Positions 8,855 through 18,413 are shown, numbered from the stretch's first letter. The stretch: 64,000 nt of DNA from Allobosea sp. CRIB-10 (GCF_900112185.1 NZ_FOKP01000002.1:186001-250000); one strand, 5' to 3'. The notes: generated by a model from the sequence alone, not told the origin. Translations and numbers: made by a program.

Positions 8855-9853
8855 CTAGCGCTGGCGCTGCTTGTCGATCGAGGCGAGCACACGGTCGAGA
8901 TGGGCCTTGCCCCAGCGCCCTTCCATCGCGGTGGCGACGACCTTGGACTTGGCGGCGAAGGCATCGCGATCGACATCCTCGACGATCTTGGAGCGACCGG
9001 ACTTGCGGATGTCCTCCAGCATCGAGGCCTCGCGCTTCTGCTGGAGATAGGTGTTCATCGCCGAGGCGCGGGCGGCTTCGGCGAACAGCACCTCGCGATG
9101 CTCGGGCTTCAGCCTGGCGAGGCTGTCCTTGTTGATGACGATCATATTGTTCTGGAGCATGTGCTTGGTCATCGCGACGAAGCCCTACACCTCGTAGAAC
9201 TTGCGCGAGAAGATCGTCGGGATCGGGTTCTCCTGGCCGTCGACCGTCTTCTGCTGGAGCGCGGTGTAGACTTCGCCGAAGGGCACCGGCGTCGGCGCCG
9301 CGCCATAGGCCTTGATCATCTCGACCCAGACCGGGCTCTCCGGCACGCGGATCTTGAGGCCCTGCAGGTCTTCCGGCTTCTTCACGGCGCGGTCGAGCGT
9401 CGTCATGTTGCGCCAGCCCCAGTACCAGATGCGGGTCACAGGCACGATGTTGTGCTTGTCGCGCAGCTCGTCGAAGATCGGATCGAAGGCGTCGGAGCGG
9501 ATGACGGCTTCAGCCTCGGTCCAGTCCTTCCAGAGGAAAGGCGCGCTCGGGATCTCCAGCGCCGGAACCAGCGAGGACGCCGCCGCCATCGAGGGCGCTG
9601 AGAGGTCGAGCGCGCCTTCCTTGACCTGCTTGAAGAGATCGACCTCCTTGCCGAGCTGCTCGGCCGGGAAGACGCGGATGGTGACGGCGCCGCCGGTACC
9701 CTTGTTCACCCGCTCGGCAAACTCCTGGAAGAGCTCGCCGGCGATCTCGGCGGTGGTGTTGGCGTGGCCGAAGCGCAGTGTCTGGGCCTGCGCCGCGCTG
9801 GCGATGAGGCTGCCGGCGAGCAAGGCCGCGGCGGCGATACGTCTCAAGATCAT
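8855..9853 (-). pseudogene. dctP: TRAP substrate-binding protein DctP, interrupted by an in-frame amber codon
   Basis: Two open frames, 9853-9185 and 9172-8855, are in the same phase and together make a DctP protein of 332 codons split by one TAG at 9185-9187 (codon 223). The first part has a signal peptide (residues 1-23, cleavage near AQAQ), the TLRFGHANTT strand and the SPVWVEM and PFGEVYTAL motifs. The stop falls in KFYEV-stop-GFVAMTKH, where DctP proteins usually have Gln (EVQ), so one CAG to TAG change explains it. The remaining 109 residues are intact. Without readthrough the binding protein lacks its last third and the importer should not work. A sequencing error is the main alternative. 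Confidence 0.88.
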
Positions 9854-9907
9854 GCTTGTCCTCCCTGATGGTGAACCGGGCCGTTTTCGGCCTCGGGGCT
9901 GTTGCGG

Positions 9908-10567
9908 CTATTTGATCAGCCGCTCGTAGGAACCTTCGAGATGCAGGCGCATCGCCTGGCTTGCGGCATCCGGATCGCCCGCTTCGAGCGCATCGACGAT
10001 GCGGAAATGCTCCTGATGGGTCAGGCCGACATCCTGCTCGCGCGTCAGGTAGAGCCGCGAGATGTGCAGGTGGAAGCGCAGGTCATCATAGCTCTTGAGC
10101 GCGACCTGGTTGCCGGCAGCCTGCAGGATGATGCGGTGGAAGCGGTCGTCACCCTCGGTGAAGCCGCGATGGCTGCGGTATTCGCGCGCGGGCTCGCCCG
10201 CCATCATGACCGCAACCGCATCGCGCAGTGCCTGGATGACATCCGGGCCGGGCTGGCGCCTGGCCGCCTCGGCCGCCGCCCAGGGCTCGATCACGCCGCG
10301 GAAGCTGTAGACGTCCTCGTAATAGCGCTGGTCCGGTAGCGGCGCCGTGGCGAAGCCGATGAAGGGCTCGGCCCTGACCAGCCCCTCGGCGACGAGCCGC
10401 GCCAGCGCCTCGCGGATCGGCGTCGAGGAGACCTGAAGCTCGCGCGCCAGGGCATCGACATTGAGCTTCTCGCCCGGCGCATAGGCCTGGTCGAGGATGC
10501 GCTCCTTGATCGCCTCATAGACCTGGTCGCCGAGCACGACCCGCTCGATCCTGCGCGCTCCGTTCAA
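9908..10567 (-). CDS. GntR family regulator, FCD subgroup
   Basis: A 219-residue regulator. The N-terminal winged helix (about residues 14-75) contains ELQVSSTPIREALARLVAEGLV, a standard GntR recognition helix, and the C-terminal FCD ligand domain carries acidic and histidine residues for metal or carboxylate binding (DDRFHRIIL, HEEHFR-like THQEHFR). It lies 54 bp upstream of dctP on the same strand and probably governs the TRAP operon in response to its substrate or an intermediate. A palindrome overlaps its own promoter. Confidence 0.92.
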   Translation of the reverse strand: MNGARRIERVVLGDQVYEAIKERILDQAYAPGEKLNVDALARELQVSSTPIREALARLVAEGLVRAEPFIGFATAPLPDQRYYEDVYSFRGVIEPWAAAEAARRQPGPDVIQALRDAVAVMMAGEPAREYRSHRGFTEGDDRFHRIILQAAGNQVALKSYDDLRFHLHISRLYLTREQDVGLTHQEHFRIVDALEAGDPDAASQAMRLHLEGSYERLIK

Positions 10568-10587
10568 CGTCCTGCATCCTATATCTT

Positions 10588-10628
10588 GGATCGTGCATGA
10601 TCCTAGAGCGAGCGCTCATTGGAGTCAA
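10588..10628 (-). promoter_or_regulatory. gntR-dctPQM promoter with overlapping palindromic operator
   Basis: On the minus strand TTGACT (10628-10623) and TAGGAT (10605-10600) are separated by 17 bp, a good sigma-70 promoter. The palindrome GGATCATGCACGATCC (10603-10588, 14 of 16 bases symmetric) overlaps the -10 and the expected start of transcription. This is where a GntR/FCD repressor would block transcription of its own operon. Confidence 0.65.
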
Positions 10629-10689
10629 TCCATTCGGCGGCGGACAGCCACGCTTCGAATCGAGCGCTCGCCCGAACAGCTGAGCTGAT

Positions 10690-10705
10690 CGAATCGCACG
10701 ATTCG
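10690..10705. repeat. inverted repeat CGAATCG-CA-CGATTCG
   Basis: Perfect 7-bp arms with a 2-bp spacer in the divergent intergenic region between gntR and minC. It could be a protein-binding site. No function is assigned. Confidence 0.4.
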
Positions 10706-10805
10706 GTTCGGTGCGCGGCCTCAGGATCCATCGTCCGGCATAGCCGAGCGCCGGACAAAATTTAGCATTAACAAAGACCATCCGCCCTTTGAGCGAATGC
10801 GAGCC

Positions 10806-10857
10806 GCAGTTGCGCGTGCATTTGCGCTCAGGCGCCCGCACGCGCTTCCGCAACTGC
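10806..10857. other. large imperfect hairpin between gntR and minC
   Basis: GCAGTTGCG (10806-10814) pairs with CGCAACTGC (10849-10857), and the next bases CGTGC (10815-10819) pair with GCACG (10838-10842), with a six-base bulge on the right arm. The result is a 14-bp interrupted stem. It lies 179 bp or more before minC in the 468-bp gap 10568-11035, which otherwise holds only the gntR promoter and an AT-rich stretch near 10890-10925 that may carry the minC promoter. Confidence 0.4.
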
Positions 10858-11035
10858 ACGCCCCGCCGCTCACAACTTCACCTCCAGCGCGGCTAATATT
10901 GTATCGCATTGATAATAAATGATTTTGCAGTCACCCTCGGCATCTGGTCGAGCATTGTTCCCAGCAGGCAGCCTTGGGATTTACCGCTCGTTAACCATTC
11001 GATTCCTACATCTGGGGAACCGAAAATTTACCAAG

Positions 11036-11788
11036 ATGACCGCCGTGTTAACCCAACCCCGGCCGATCCGCCTCAAGGGGCGTTCCTATCTCGCGTTGAC
11101 GCTGACGCCCGAGCTGCCCTTCGAGGACTGGCTGGTGCGGCTCGACGATCTCGCCGGCCGCTCGGCCGGCTTCTTCCTGCGGCGGCCGGTCGTGCTGGAC
11201 GTCGAAGGGCTGGAGATCGACCGCGCCCAGTTGCGCGACCTCGTCGGCAAGCTCGGCACGCGCAATGTCCGGATCATGGGCATCGAGGGCGCTCGACCCT
11301 CCATGCTGGGGGCCGACCTGCCGCCGGCCATGTCGGGCGGCAAGGCGACCGGGGACATCGAGGAGCCGGCGGCGGCGGCTCCGGTCAATGAGACCCCTGC
11401 TCCCGCCCCGGTCGAGAGCGCGGCAGAGATACCGGCGGCACCGCTGCCCACCGCCGGCGTCCCGGCCTCGCTGGTCGTCACCCAGCCGGTGCGCTCCGGG
11501 CAGTCCATCTTCACCGAGGGCGACATCACCATTCTCGGCTCGGTCGCCTCCGGTGCCGAGGTCATCGCCGGCGGCTCGATCCATATCTACGGCACGCTGC
11601 GCGGCCGGGCGATGGCCGGCACGCTCGGCAATGCCGCAGCGCGCATCTTCTGCCGCAAGCTGGAGGCCGAAATGGTCGCCATCGACGGCTTCTACAAGAC
11701 GGCCGAGGAGCTCGAACCCGGCCTGCGCGGCAAGCCCGCCCAATTCTGGCTCGACGGCGAGACCTTCACCGCCGGATCAATGGCTTAA
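11036..11788 (+). CDS. minC: septum site-determining protein MinC
   Basis: A 250-residue FtsZ assembly inhibitor. The N-terminal domain (about residues 1-95) is followed by an Ala/Pro-rich linker (about 100-145) and the C-terminal beta-helical domain, recognised by VRSGQSIFTEGDITILG and AGGSIHIYGTLRGRAMAG. The ATG at 11036 was chosen because earlier in-frame residues are unlike MinC. minD follows after 39 bp. MinC and MinD block division away from midcell. Confidence 0.95.
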   Translation: MTAVLTQPRPIRLKGRSYLALTLTPELPFEDWLVRLDDLAGRSAGFFLRRPVVLDVEGLEIDRAQLRDLVGKLGTRNVRIMGIEGARPSMLGADLPPAMSGGKATGDIEEPAAAAPVNETPAPAPVESAAEIPAAPLPTAGVPASLVVTQPVRSGQSIFTEGDITILGSVASGAEVIAGGSIHIYGTLRGRAMAGTLGNAAARIFCRKLEAEMVAIDGFYKTAEELEPGLRGKPAQFWLDGETFTAGSMA

Positions 11789-11827
11789 ATCGACAGACGG
11801 CGCGTCCCCAGGAACTAGGAGAGGTCA

Positions 11828-12643
11828 ATGGGCAAGGTCATCGTGGTCACATCGGGCAAGGGCGGCGTCGGCAAGACGACCTCCTCGGCCGCCCTCGGCG
11901 CAGCCCTGGCGCAGAACGGCGACAAGGTCGTGGTCGTCGACTTCGACGTCGGCCTGCGCAATCTCGACCTCGTCATGGGCGCCGAGCGCCGCGTGGTCTA
12001 CGACCTCGTCAACGTGATCCAGGGCGAGGCCAAGCTGACGCAGGCGCTGATCCGCGACAAACGGCTGGAATCGCTCTATCTGCTGCCGGCCTCGCAGACG
12101 CGCGACAAGGACAACCTTACCGCCGAGGGCGTCGAGAAGGTCGTCGGCGCGCTCCGGACGCATTTCGACTGGGTGATCTGCGACAGCCCGGCCGGCATCG
12201 AGCGCGGCGCCACCCTCGCCATGCGCCATGCCGACGTCGCGATCGTGGTGACCAATCCGGAAGTCTCCTCGGTGCGCGATTCCGACCGGATCATCGGCCT
12301 GCTCGATTCCAAGACGGCGAAGGCCGAGGCCGGCGAGCGCATCGAGAAGCACCTGCTCCTCACCCGCTACGACCCCGCCCGGGCCGAGCGCGGCGACATG
12401 CTCAAGGTCGACGACGTCCTCGAAATCCTGTCGATCCCGCTGCTCGGCATCATCCCCGAGAGCATGGACGTGCTGCGCGCCTCCAATATCGGCTCGCCCG
12501 TCACCCTGGCGGATGAGCGCAGCGCCCCGGCGCTGGCCTATTTCGACGCGGTGCGGCGCCTGCGGGGCGAGAGCCTCCCCGTCACCATCCCCGGCGAGAA
12601 GCGCGGCTTCTTCGGCAAGTTCTTCGGGAGGAAAGCGGCATGA
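11828..12643 (+). CDS. minD: septum site-determining ATPase MinD
   Basis: A 271-residue ParA/MinD ATPase with the deviant Walker [11 protein letters not shown] at residues 9-18, [16 protein letters not shown] and the Walker B region ICDSPAGIE. The C-terminus ([15 protein letters not shown]) is the amphipathic helix that anchors ATP-bound MinD to the membrane. An AGGAG ribosome site stands before the ATG. It overlaps minE by four bases. Confidence 0.98.
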   Translation: MGKVIVVTSGKGGVGKTTSSAALGAALAQNGDKVVVVDFDVGLRNLDLVMGAERRVVYDLVNVIQGEAKLTQALIRDKRLESLYLLPASQTRDKDNLTAEGVEKVVGALRTHFDWVICDSPAGIERGATLAMRHADVAIVVTNPEVSSVRDSDRIIGLLDSKTAKAEAGERIEKHLLLTRYDPARAERGDMLKVDDVLEILSIPLLGIIPESMDVLRASNIGSPVTLADERSAPALAYFDAVRRLRGESLPVTIPGEKRGFFGKFFGRKAA

Positions 12644-12903
12644 ACCTGCGTCGTCTCTTCTTCCGGCCGCAGTCGGCCCCGGCCGCGCGCGAGCGCCTGC
12701 AGGTCCTGCTCGCCCATGAGCGCCTGTCCTCGGAGGGCTCCGACCTCGTCACCAAATTGCGCGACGAGATCCTGCAGGTGATCGCTCGGCACGTGCAGGT
12801 CGACAACGAGAAGGTCAACGTCCGCATGGAGCGCGGCGCCCAGGTCTCGACGCTGGCCGTCGACATCGAGATCCCGTTCGAGGCGGGCAAGAAGGCGGCC
12901 TGA
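12640..12903 (+). CDS. minE: cell division topological specificity factor MinE
   Basis: An 87-residue MinE with the N-terminal membrane-binding and anti-MinCD segment ([22 protein letters not shown]) and the C-terminal dimer domain. Its ATG overlaps the minD stop (ATGA), as usual in min operons. MinE stimulates MinD ATPase and drives pole-to-pole oscillation. Confidence 0.97.
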   Translation: MNLRRLFFRPQSAPAARERLQVLLAHERLSSEGSDLVTKLRDEILQVIARHVQVDNEKVNVRMERGAQVSTLAVDIEIPFEAGKKAA

Positions 12904-12916
12904 GGGCCGCCTTTTC
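12892..12916 (+). terminator. rho-independent terminator of minCDE
   Basis: GGCGGCC (12894-12900) pairs with GGCCGCC (12905-12911) around TGAG, followed by TTTTCC. The left arm encodes the last codons of minE, and the loop contains its TGA stop codon. Confidence 0.8.
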
Positions 12917-12943
12917 CTTTCATATTCAAGGCCCTTGCCGGCC

Positions 12944-13357
12944 TCACATCACCGCCGGGCCGCGGCCGTCATATTCGGCGTCGGTGACCTTCTCGAGCCA
13001 ATCGACGACCTTGCCGTCCTTGGCTTCCTGCACGGCGATATGCGTCATCGCCGTCTGCGGCCCGGCGCCGTGCCAGTGCTTCTCACCCGGCGGGAACCAG
13101 ACGACGTCGCCCGGCCTGATCTCCTCGACCGGCCCGCCCCAGCGCTGCACCCGGCCGAAACCGGCCGTGACGACCAGCGTCTGGCCGAGCGGATGAGTGT
13201 GCCAGGCCGTGCGCGCGCCGGGCTCGAAGGTGACGCTGGCGCCCTGCACGCGCTCGGGTGCATGCGGATTGAACAGCGGATCGATGCGGACGGTACCGCT
13301 GAACCAGTCGCCCGGACCTTTCGTCGACGGGCGGGTTCCGGCGCGGATGATGTCCAT
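12944..13357 (-). CDS. single-domain cupin protein
   Basis: A 137-residue cupin with the two conserved motifs: [17 protein letters not shown] (the HxH and following residues) and [16 protein letters not shown]. The family includes small metal-dependent cupins annotated as (R)-mandelonitrile lyase-like or quercetin 2,3-dioxygenase-like, but sequence alone does not fix a reaction. It stands alone between minE and an intergenic repeat. Confidence 0.85.
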   Translation of the reverse strand: MDIIRAGTRPSTKGPGDWFSGTVRIDPLFNPHAPERVQGASVTFEPGARTAWHTHPLGQTLVVTAGFGRVQRWGGPVEEIRPGDVVWFPPGEKHWHGAGPQTAMTHIAVQEAKDGKVVDWLEKVTDAEYDGRGPAVM

Positions 13358-13415
13358 GGGCTGTCTCCTTGGGCCTGCAGTGCGATGCCCGGATTCTATG
13401 ATGCTTTTCGTGCAC

Positions 13416-13504
13416 CGTCATTGCGAGCGCAGCGAAGCAATCCAGTATCGTAGTGCTCTACGCCTTCCTGGATTGCTTCGTCGCTTGCGCTCCTCGCAAT
13501 GACG
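13416..13504. repeat. dispersed palindromic repeat (CGTCATTGCGAGCG type)
   Basis: The element opens with CGTCATTGCGAGCGCAGCGA and closes with the near-complement ending CTCCTCGCAATGACG. GCAATCCAG and CTGGATTGC form the inner arms. This 89-bp hairpin-forming layout is typical of intergenic repeats in rhizobial genomes. It sits between the cupin gene and the end of dnaE2. Confidence 0.85.
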
Positions 13505-13518
13505 ACAACGCCTTCACC

Positions 13519-16500
13519 TCAATGGAAGTCACGCGATTTCGGCAGGATCCGGACATTACGGGGATGACGGGCCCGCGGAGCCTGCGGGTGCTTGAACTCG
13601 TCGGCGCGCGTCAGCACGATCTCGGCGCGGTGCGTGTCGGAGAGGCCGAGCAGCTCGGCCGAGCGGTCGACGACGCGCTTGGCCATCAGATGGATCACGC
13701 CCTCCGGGCTCTTCTGCACCCTGCCCTCGACCAGCAGCAGCCGGGCCGCCATGACCTCGCGGCGGAAGCGCTCGAAATCGCGGGCCCAGAGCACGACATT
13801 GGTGATGCCGGTCTCGTCCTCCAGCGTGATGAAGATGGCATTGCCCTTGCCCGGGCGCTGGCGCACCAGCACGACGCCGGCGACGCTGGCCCAAGCGCCA
13901 TCCCGCATTCCTGACATCTGCTCGCAGCTGGCGACGCGCTCGCGGGCGAAGCGGGCGCGCAGCAGGCCCATGGGGTGACCCTTCAAAGAGAGCCGCGCCG
14001 TCTGGTAGTCGGCGACGATGTGCTCGGCGAGCGGCATCAGCGGCAGCGCCATGGTGCGTTCCGCCCCGAGCTCGCGCGCCTGCGCCGCCTCGAACAGCGG
14101 CAGGGCGTCGTCGTCCGGCAGGCGGCGCACCGCCCAGAGCGCCTCGCGCCGGTCGAGCCCGAGCGAGCGGAAGGCATCGGCATCGGCGAGCAGGCGCATG
14201 GCGCGCGCCGGCAGGCGGGCACGGCGAGCGAGTTCCTCGACATCGCGATAGGGCTCGGTCCGGGCTTCGACGAGACGCTCCGCCCAATCCTCCCTGAAGC
14301 CGTCGAGCTGGCGCAGGCCGAGGCGCAGCGCCCAGGGACTTTTCCAGCCCGGCCCTCCTGGCTCCAGCAGATTGTCCCAGGCGCTGGAGTTCACATCGAT
14401 CGGGCGCGGCTCGACGCCGCCATTCTCCTGCGCTTCCCGGACGATCTGGGCCGGTGCGTAGAAGCCCATGGGCTGCGAGTTCAGCAGCGCCGCGGCGAAG
14501 ATCGCCGGGTGATGACATTTCAGCCAGGAGGAGACATAGACCAGCTTGGCGAAGGAGGCGGCGTGGCTTTCGGGGAAGCCATAGCTGCCGAAACCCTTGA
14601 TCTGCTCGAAGCAACGCTGGGCGAAATCGCGCTCATAGCCGCGCTCGACCATGCGCTCGACCATCATCGCCTCGTATTGGCCGATGGTGCCGACATTCCG
14701 GAAAGTCGCCATGGCGCGGCGCAAGCCGTTGGCCTCGGGGTCGGTGAACTTCGCCGCGGTCATGGCGAGCTGCATCGCCTGCTCCTGGAAGAGCGGCACG
14801 CCGAGGGTACGTTTCAGGACATTGCGGAGTTCGTTCGGATCATGCGGCGACGCCGGTGAAGGATAGTCGACCGGCTCGATGCCCGCCCGCCGCTTCAGAT
14901 AGGGATGCACCATGTTTCCCTGGATCGGGCCGGGCCGGACGATCGCGACCTGGATGACGAGATCGTAGAGCTTTCGCGGCTTCAGGCGCGGCAGCATGTT
15001 CATCTGCGCCCGGCTCTCGACCTGGAAGACGCCGAGCGACTTGCCCTCGCAGAGCATGTCGTATGTGGCCTCATCGCCGTCCTTGATATCGGCCAACGCG
15101 TAGCTTTGTCCCTCCCTGTGCGCGATCAACTCAAAAGCCTTGCGGATGCAGGTCAGCATGCCCAAGGCGAGCACGTCGACCTTCATCAAACCAAGCGCGT
15201 CGATGTCGTCACGGTCCCATTCGATGAAGGTGCGGTCGTCCATCGCGGCATTGCCGATCGGCACGGTTTCGTCGAGGCGGCCGCGCATCAGCACAAAGCC
15301 GCCGACATGCTGCGAGAGATGGCGCGGGAAGCCGAGCAGGCGCACCGCAAAGCGCACGGCCCGAGCGATCACCGGATTGTCGGGGTCAAGCCCGGCCTGG
15401 CGGATCTGGGTGCGGGTTATGTCGGAACCCCAGCTGCCCCATTGCGTCGAGGCGAGGCGGGCGGTGACGTCCTCGGTCAGCCCCAGCGCCTTGCCGGCCT
15501 CGCGCATGGCGCTGCGCGGCCGATAATGGATCACCGTCGCGGCGATGCCGGCGCGCTCGCGGCCGTATTTCTCGTAGATCCACTGGATCACCTCCTCGCG
15601 GCGCTCATGTTCGAAATCGACGTCGATATCGGGCGGCTCGCTTCTTTGCTCGGAGATGAAGCGGGCAAAGAGCAACTGGTATTCGTTCGGATCAACGGAG
15701 GTGATGCCGAGCGCGTAGCAGACAGCGGAGTTGGCGGCCGAACCCCGGCCCTGACAGAGAATGCCCCGGCTTTCGGCGAATTCGACGATCTGGCGGATGG
15801 TCAGGAAGTAGCGGGCGTAGTCGAGCTTGCCGATCAGGACGAGCTCGTCATCGACCTGGCTTTGCACCTTCTCCGGAATGCCGGCTGGATAGCGCATCGG
15901 CAGGCGCCGACGCACCAGTTCCTCCAGCCAACCCTGCGGCGTCCAGCCCGGCGGGACCGGCTCGTCCGGATACTCGTATTTCAGCTCCTCGAGATCGAAG
16001 TCGATGCGGCCGAAGAGATGCTGCGTCTCTGCGATCGCCTCCGGCGCCTCGCGGAAGAGCCTCATCATCTCCTGCGGCGGCTTGAGATGGCGCTCGGCAT
16101 TGGCCTCGAGCAGGCGGCCGGCCCTGTCGATCGTCGTGCCCTCACGGATGCAGGTCAGCAAATCCTGCAGGTCGCGCTGCTCGGGTGCGTCGTAGAGCAC
16201 GTCATTGGTCGCGATCAGCGGGGTGCGGGTCGGCGCCGCGATGCTGCGGAGACGGGCGAGGCGGCGGCCGTCGTCGCCGCGGCGCGACATGGTCGCAGCG
16301 AGCCAGACCGCGCCGGGCGCGGCGGCATCGAGCCGGGCAAGGATGTCGGAGAGACCGTCAAGACGGCGCTCGGGCATGACGATCAGCAGCAGGTCGCGGG
16401 CATCGTGCAGCAGGTCGTCGAGAGAAAGGATGCACTCACCCTTCGTTTTCGTCTTCAGATTGCCTGTCGTCAGCAGGCGGCAGAGCCGGCCCCAGCCCGC

Positions 16501-16881
16501 ACGGTTGGCGGGATAGACGACGATGTCGGGCGTGCCGTCGGCGAAGACAAGGCGGCTGCCGGTGGCAAGCTTGAAGGCCTTCGCCATCGCCTGGAGCTGC
16601 GACAAGGTGAAAGGCAGATCGTCGAAGGCCGGGTTCTCGACCCAGATATATTCGCCCGGGCTGCCGCCCTCGCGGATCTTCTCGGGGGCGAGCACGCCGT
16701 CCTCGCGCAGGTCGCGCAGCGCGGCCCAGGCCCGCACCACGCCGGCGACGGTGTTGCGGTCGGCGATGCCGAGACCGGCCTGGCCGAGCAGCAGCGCGGT
16801 CATCACCAGGTTCGGCCCGGGCGAGGCGCCGCGCAGGAAGGAGAAGTTCGTCGCGGCGACGGGTTCGGCATAGGCGGTCAT
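13519..16881 (-). CDS. dnaE2: error-prone DNA polymerase DnaE2 (ImuC)
   Basis: A 1120-residue C-family polymerase. The N-terminal PHP region starts with TNFSFLRGASPG. The catalytic acidic cluster is in PPDIDVDFEHERREEV (about residue 412). The finger and palm stretch FQEQAMQLAM, a helix-hairpin-helix and a C-terminal OB fold (VAGVVLVRQRPGKG) follow. With ImuA and ImuB it carries out SOS-induced translesion synthesis and damage-induced mutagenesis. The ATG at 16881 overlaps the imuB stop (ATGA). Confidence 0.96.
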   Translation of the reverse strand: MTAYAEPVAATNFSFLRGASPGPNLVMTALLLGQAGLGIADRNTVAGVVRAWAALRDLREDGVLAPEKIREGGSPGEYIWVENPAFDDLPFTLSQLQAMAKAFKLATGSRLVFADGTPDIVVYPANRAGWGRLCRLLTTGNLKTKTKGECILSLDDLLHDARDLLLIVMPERRLDGLSDILARLDAAAPGAVWLAATMSRRGDDGRRLARLRSIAAPTRTPLIATNDVLYDAPEQRDLQDLLTCIREGTTIDRAGRLLEANAERHLKPPQEMMRLFREAPEAIAETQHLFGRIDFDLEELKYEYPDEPVPPGWTPQGWLEELVRRRLPMRYPAGIPEKVQSQVDDELVLIGKLDYARYFLTIRQIVEFAESRGILCQGRGSAANSAVCYALGITSVDPNEYQLLFARFISEQRSEPPDIDVDFEHERREEVIQWIYEKYGRERAGIAATVIHYRPRSAMREAGKALGLTEDVTARLASTQWGSWGSDITRTQIRQAGLDPDNPVIARAVRFAVRLLGFPRHLSQHVGGFVLMRGRLDETVPIGNAAMDDRTFIEWDRDDIDALGLMKVDVLALGMLTCIRKAFELIAHREGQSYALADIKDGDEATYDMLCEGKSLGVFQVESRAQMNMLPRLKPRKLYDLVIQVAIVRPGPIQGNMVHPYLKRRAGIEPVDYPSPASPHDPNELRNVLKRTLGVPLFQEQAMQLAMTAAKFTDPEANGLRRAMATFRNVGTIGQYEAMMVERMVERGYERDFAQRCFEQIKGFGSYGFPESHAASFAKLVYVSSWLKCHHPAIFAAALLNSQPMGFYAPAQIVREAQENGGVEPRPIDVNSSAWDNLLEPGGPGWKSPWALRLGLRQLDGFREDWAERLVEARTEPYRDVEELARRARLPARAMRLLADADAFRSLGLDRREALWAVRRLPDDDALPLFEAAQARELGAERTMALPLMPLAEHIVADYQTARLSLKGHPMGLLRARFARERVASCEQMSGMRDGAWASVAGVVLVRQRPGKGNAIFITLEDETGITNVVLWARDFERFRREVMAARLLLVEGRVQKSPEGVIHLMAKRVVDRSAELLGLSDTHRAEIVLTRADEFKHPQAPRARHPRNVRILPKSRDFH

Positions 16882-18413
16882 GCGAACAGCCCGTGCAGAT
16901 ACCAGCGCGGCGCCGTCGTCTCGCGGCCATAGAGGCCGGCGCGGAAGAGCCAGAAGCGGCGCCCCTGCGCATCCTCCACCCGATAATAATCGCGCGTATG
17001 TTCTCCCGGTCCGTCGCGCCACCAGTCCGGCGCGATCCGCTCCGGCCCCTCGGCGCGGGCGATCTCGTGCAGCACGCGGCGCCAGCGGAAACGCAAAGGC
17101 GGGCCATCGGGCACCTCGGCCAGGGTCTCGACCGGCTGCGGTGGCTCGAAGAGCTGGAGCGGACGAGCCGGCGGCTCGTCTGGCTGGGCAACGGGCCAGG
17201 GCAGCGCCTCGTTCGACCTAGCTGCGGCTGGGACAAGCGCAGCCTCCTGCTCGGGCTGATGGCTGTCCCGCGCGACGAAGCGCAAGACGCGCTCGCGGCC
17301 GAAGCGAGTAACAAGACGATCGACGAGATCGGCGACCGCCTCCTCCTCGACTGCGCGCCCGTCGAGGCTCGCCTGCGGCGTGCCGAGCGGCTCGCAGACG
17401 GGCACGGAAAGCCTGATCGCGTCATAGCCGAAGCCCGGATCGAGCGGATCGGCCAGGCTGTCGATCCGCTCGCGATAGAGCCGCAGGATCGCGGCAACGT
17501 CGCGCGACGGCCGGCCGGTCTCCAGCTGAAGCCGGCGCACGGCGCCATCGCTGCGGAAGAAACTGACCTCGAAGGCACGCCCGCCCTCGCCGCGCGCCTC
17601 GAGCAGGCGACCGGCCTCGCCGAGCAGGCGGGCGACGATCTCCTCAAGCCCGTCAGTATCCTGCAAAGGATCGGGGAAATGCCGCTCGACCACGCAATCG
17701 GGCGGCGGACGCAGGGGCGTGATCCGGGCATCCTCATGGCCGAGAACGCGGCGCAGCTTCGTGACGAGCGCCTCGCCGAAGCGAGCGGCGAGCGTGTGCG
17801 AGGGGCGGCCGGCGAGATCGCCCAGCGTCTTCAGCCCGGCGCGCGACAAGGCGATCACCGTCTCGGACGAAGCTTCCAACGCGGAGACCGCTAGCGGCAA
17901 CGTCCGCTTCTCATCCTCGCCCGGCAGCGAGATGGCACAGCGGCCGAAACGGGAGAGGGCGCGCGCCGCCTGCGGCGTGCCGGCGATGCTCGCAAAGACG
18001 GTGAGGCCGAGCCAATCCATGCTGCGGCCGACGCGCTGGCGCAGCGCCGCCTCGCCGCCGAAGAGATGGGCGCAGCCGGTGATGTCGAGCACGAGCCCAT
18101 GCGGCGGATCGAGCGCGACGAGCGGGGTGAAGCGGTCGCAGAGCGCGGCGAGCCATTCGATCAGGCGCTGGTCGGCGGCAGGATCGGTCTCGACAACGGT
18201 CAGCTCGGGGATACGGGCCCGGGCATCGGCCAGGGTCAGGCCGCGGGTCAGGCCGAGCTTGAAGGCGCGCTGGTCGCAATCGGCGAGACGCAGCGCACCG
18301 CGATCCTTCTCGACCAGGACGAGTGGGCGCTCATCCGGCCCGGCGGAGCCCCGCCGGCGAAGGCGTTCGCTCGCCAGATAGGGAAACCAGAGGGCGAGAT
18401 AGCGGCGCGGCAT
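16878..18413 (-). CDS. imuB: ImuB, inactive Y-family polymerase-like subunit
   Basis: A 511-residue DinB-fold protein that begins MPRRYLALWFPYLASER. The catalytic acidic residues of true Y-family polymerases are absent (LALWFPYL replaces the first Asp motif, and LVLDITGCAHLFGG lacks the DE pair), as in all ImuB proteins, which act as a hub for DnaE2, ImuA and the sliding clamp. The ATG at 18413 has GGAG six bases upstream; ATG 18425 is an alternative. The start lies 83 bp inside imuA. Confidence 0.92.
   Translation of the reverse strand: MPRRYLALWFPYLASERLRRRGSAGPDERPLVLVEKDRGALRLADCDQRAFKLGLTRGLTLADARARIPELTVVETDPAADQRLIEWLAALCDRFTPLVALDPPHGLVLDITGCAHLFGGEAALRQRVGRSMDWLGLTVFASIAGTPQAARALSRFGRCAISLPGEDEKRTLPLAVSALEASSETVIALSRAGLKTLGDLAGRPSHTLAARFGEALVTKLRRVLGHEDARITPLRPPPDCVVERHFPDPLQDTDGLEEIVARLLGEAGRLLEARGEGGRAFEVSFFRSDGAVRRLQLETGRPSRDVAAILRLYRERIDSLADPLDPGFGYDAIRLSVPVCEPLGTPQASLDGRAVEEEAVADLVDRLVTRFGRERVLRFVARDSHQPEQEAALVPAAARSNEALPWPVAQPDEPPARPLQLFEPPQPVETLAEVPDGPPLRFRWRRVLHEIARAEGPERIAPDWWRDGPGEHTRDYYRVEDAQGRRFWLFRAGLYGRETTAPRWYLHGLFA

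Noticed and set aside
11000-11035. CtrA-like TTAACC before minC
   Set aside because: Only one half-site (TTAA) is present; the second tetramer at the right spacing does not match.
13416-13504. CRISPR or IS remnant
   Set aside because: A single hairpin repeat without spacers, transposase or target-site duplication; it fits the dispersed palindromic repeat type.
14905-16932. 675-codon open frame on the plus strand
   Set aside because: It lies wholly antisense to dnaE2, and its translation is Arg/His/Asp-rich low-complexity, as expected of a shadow frame in GC-rich DNA.
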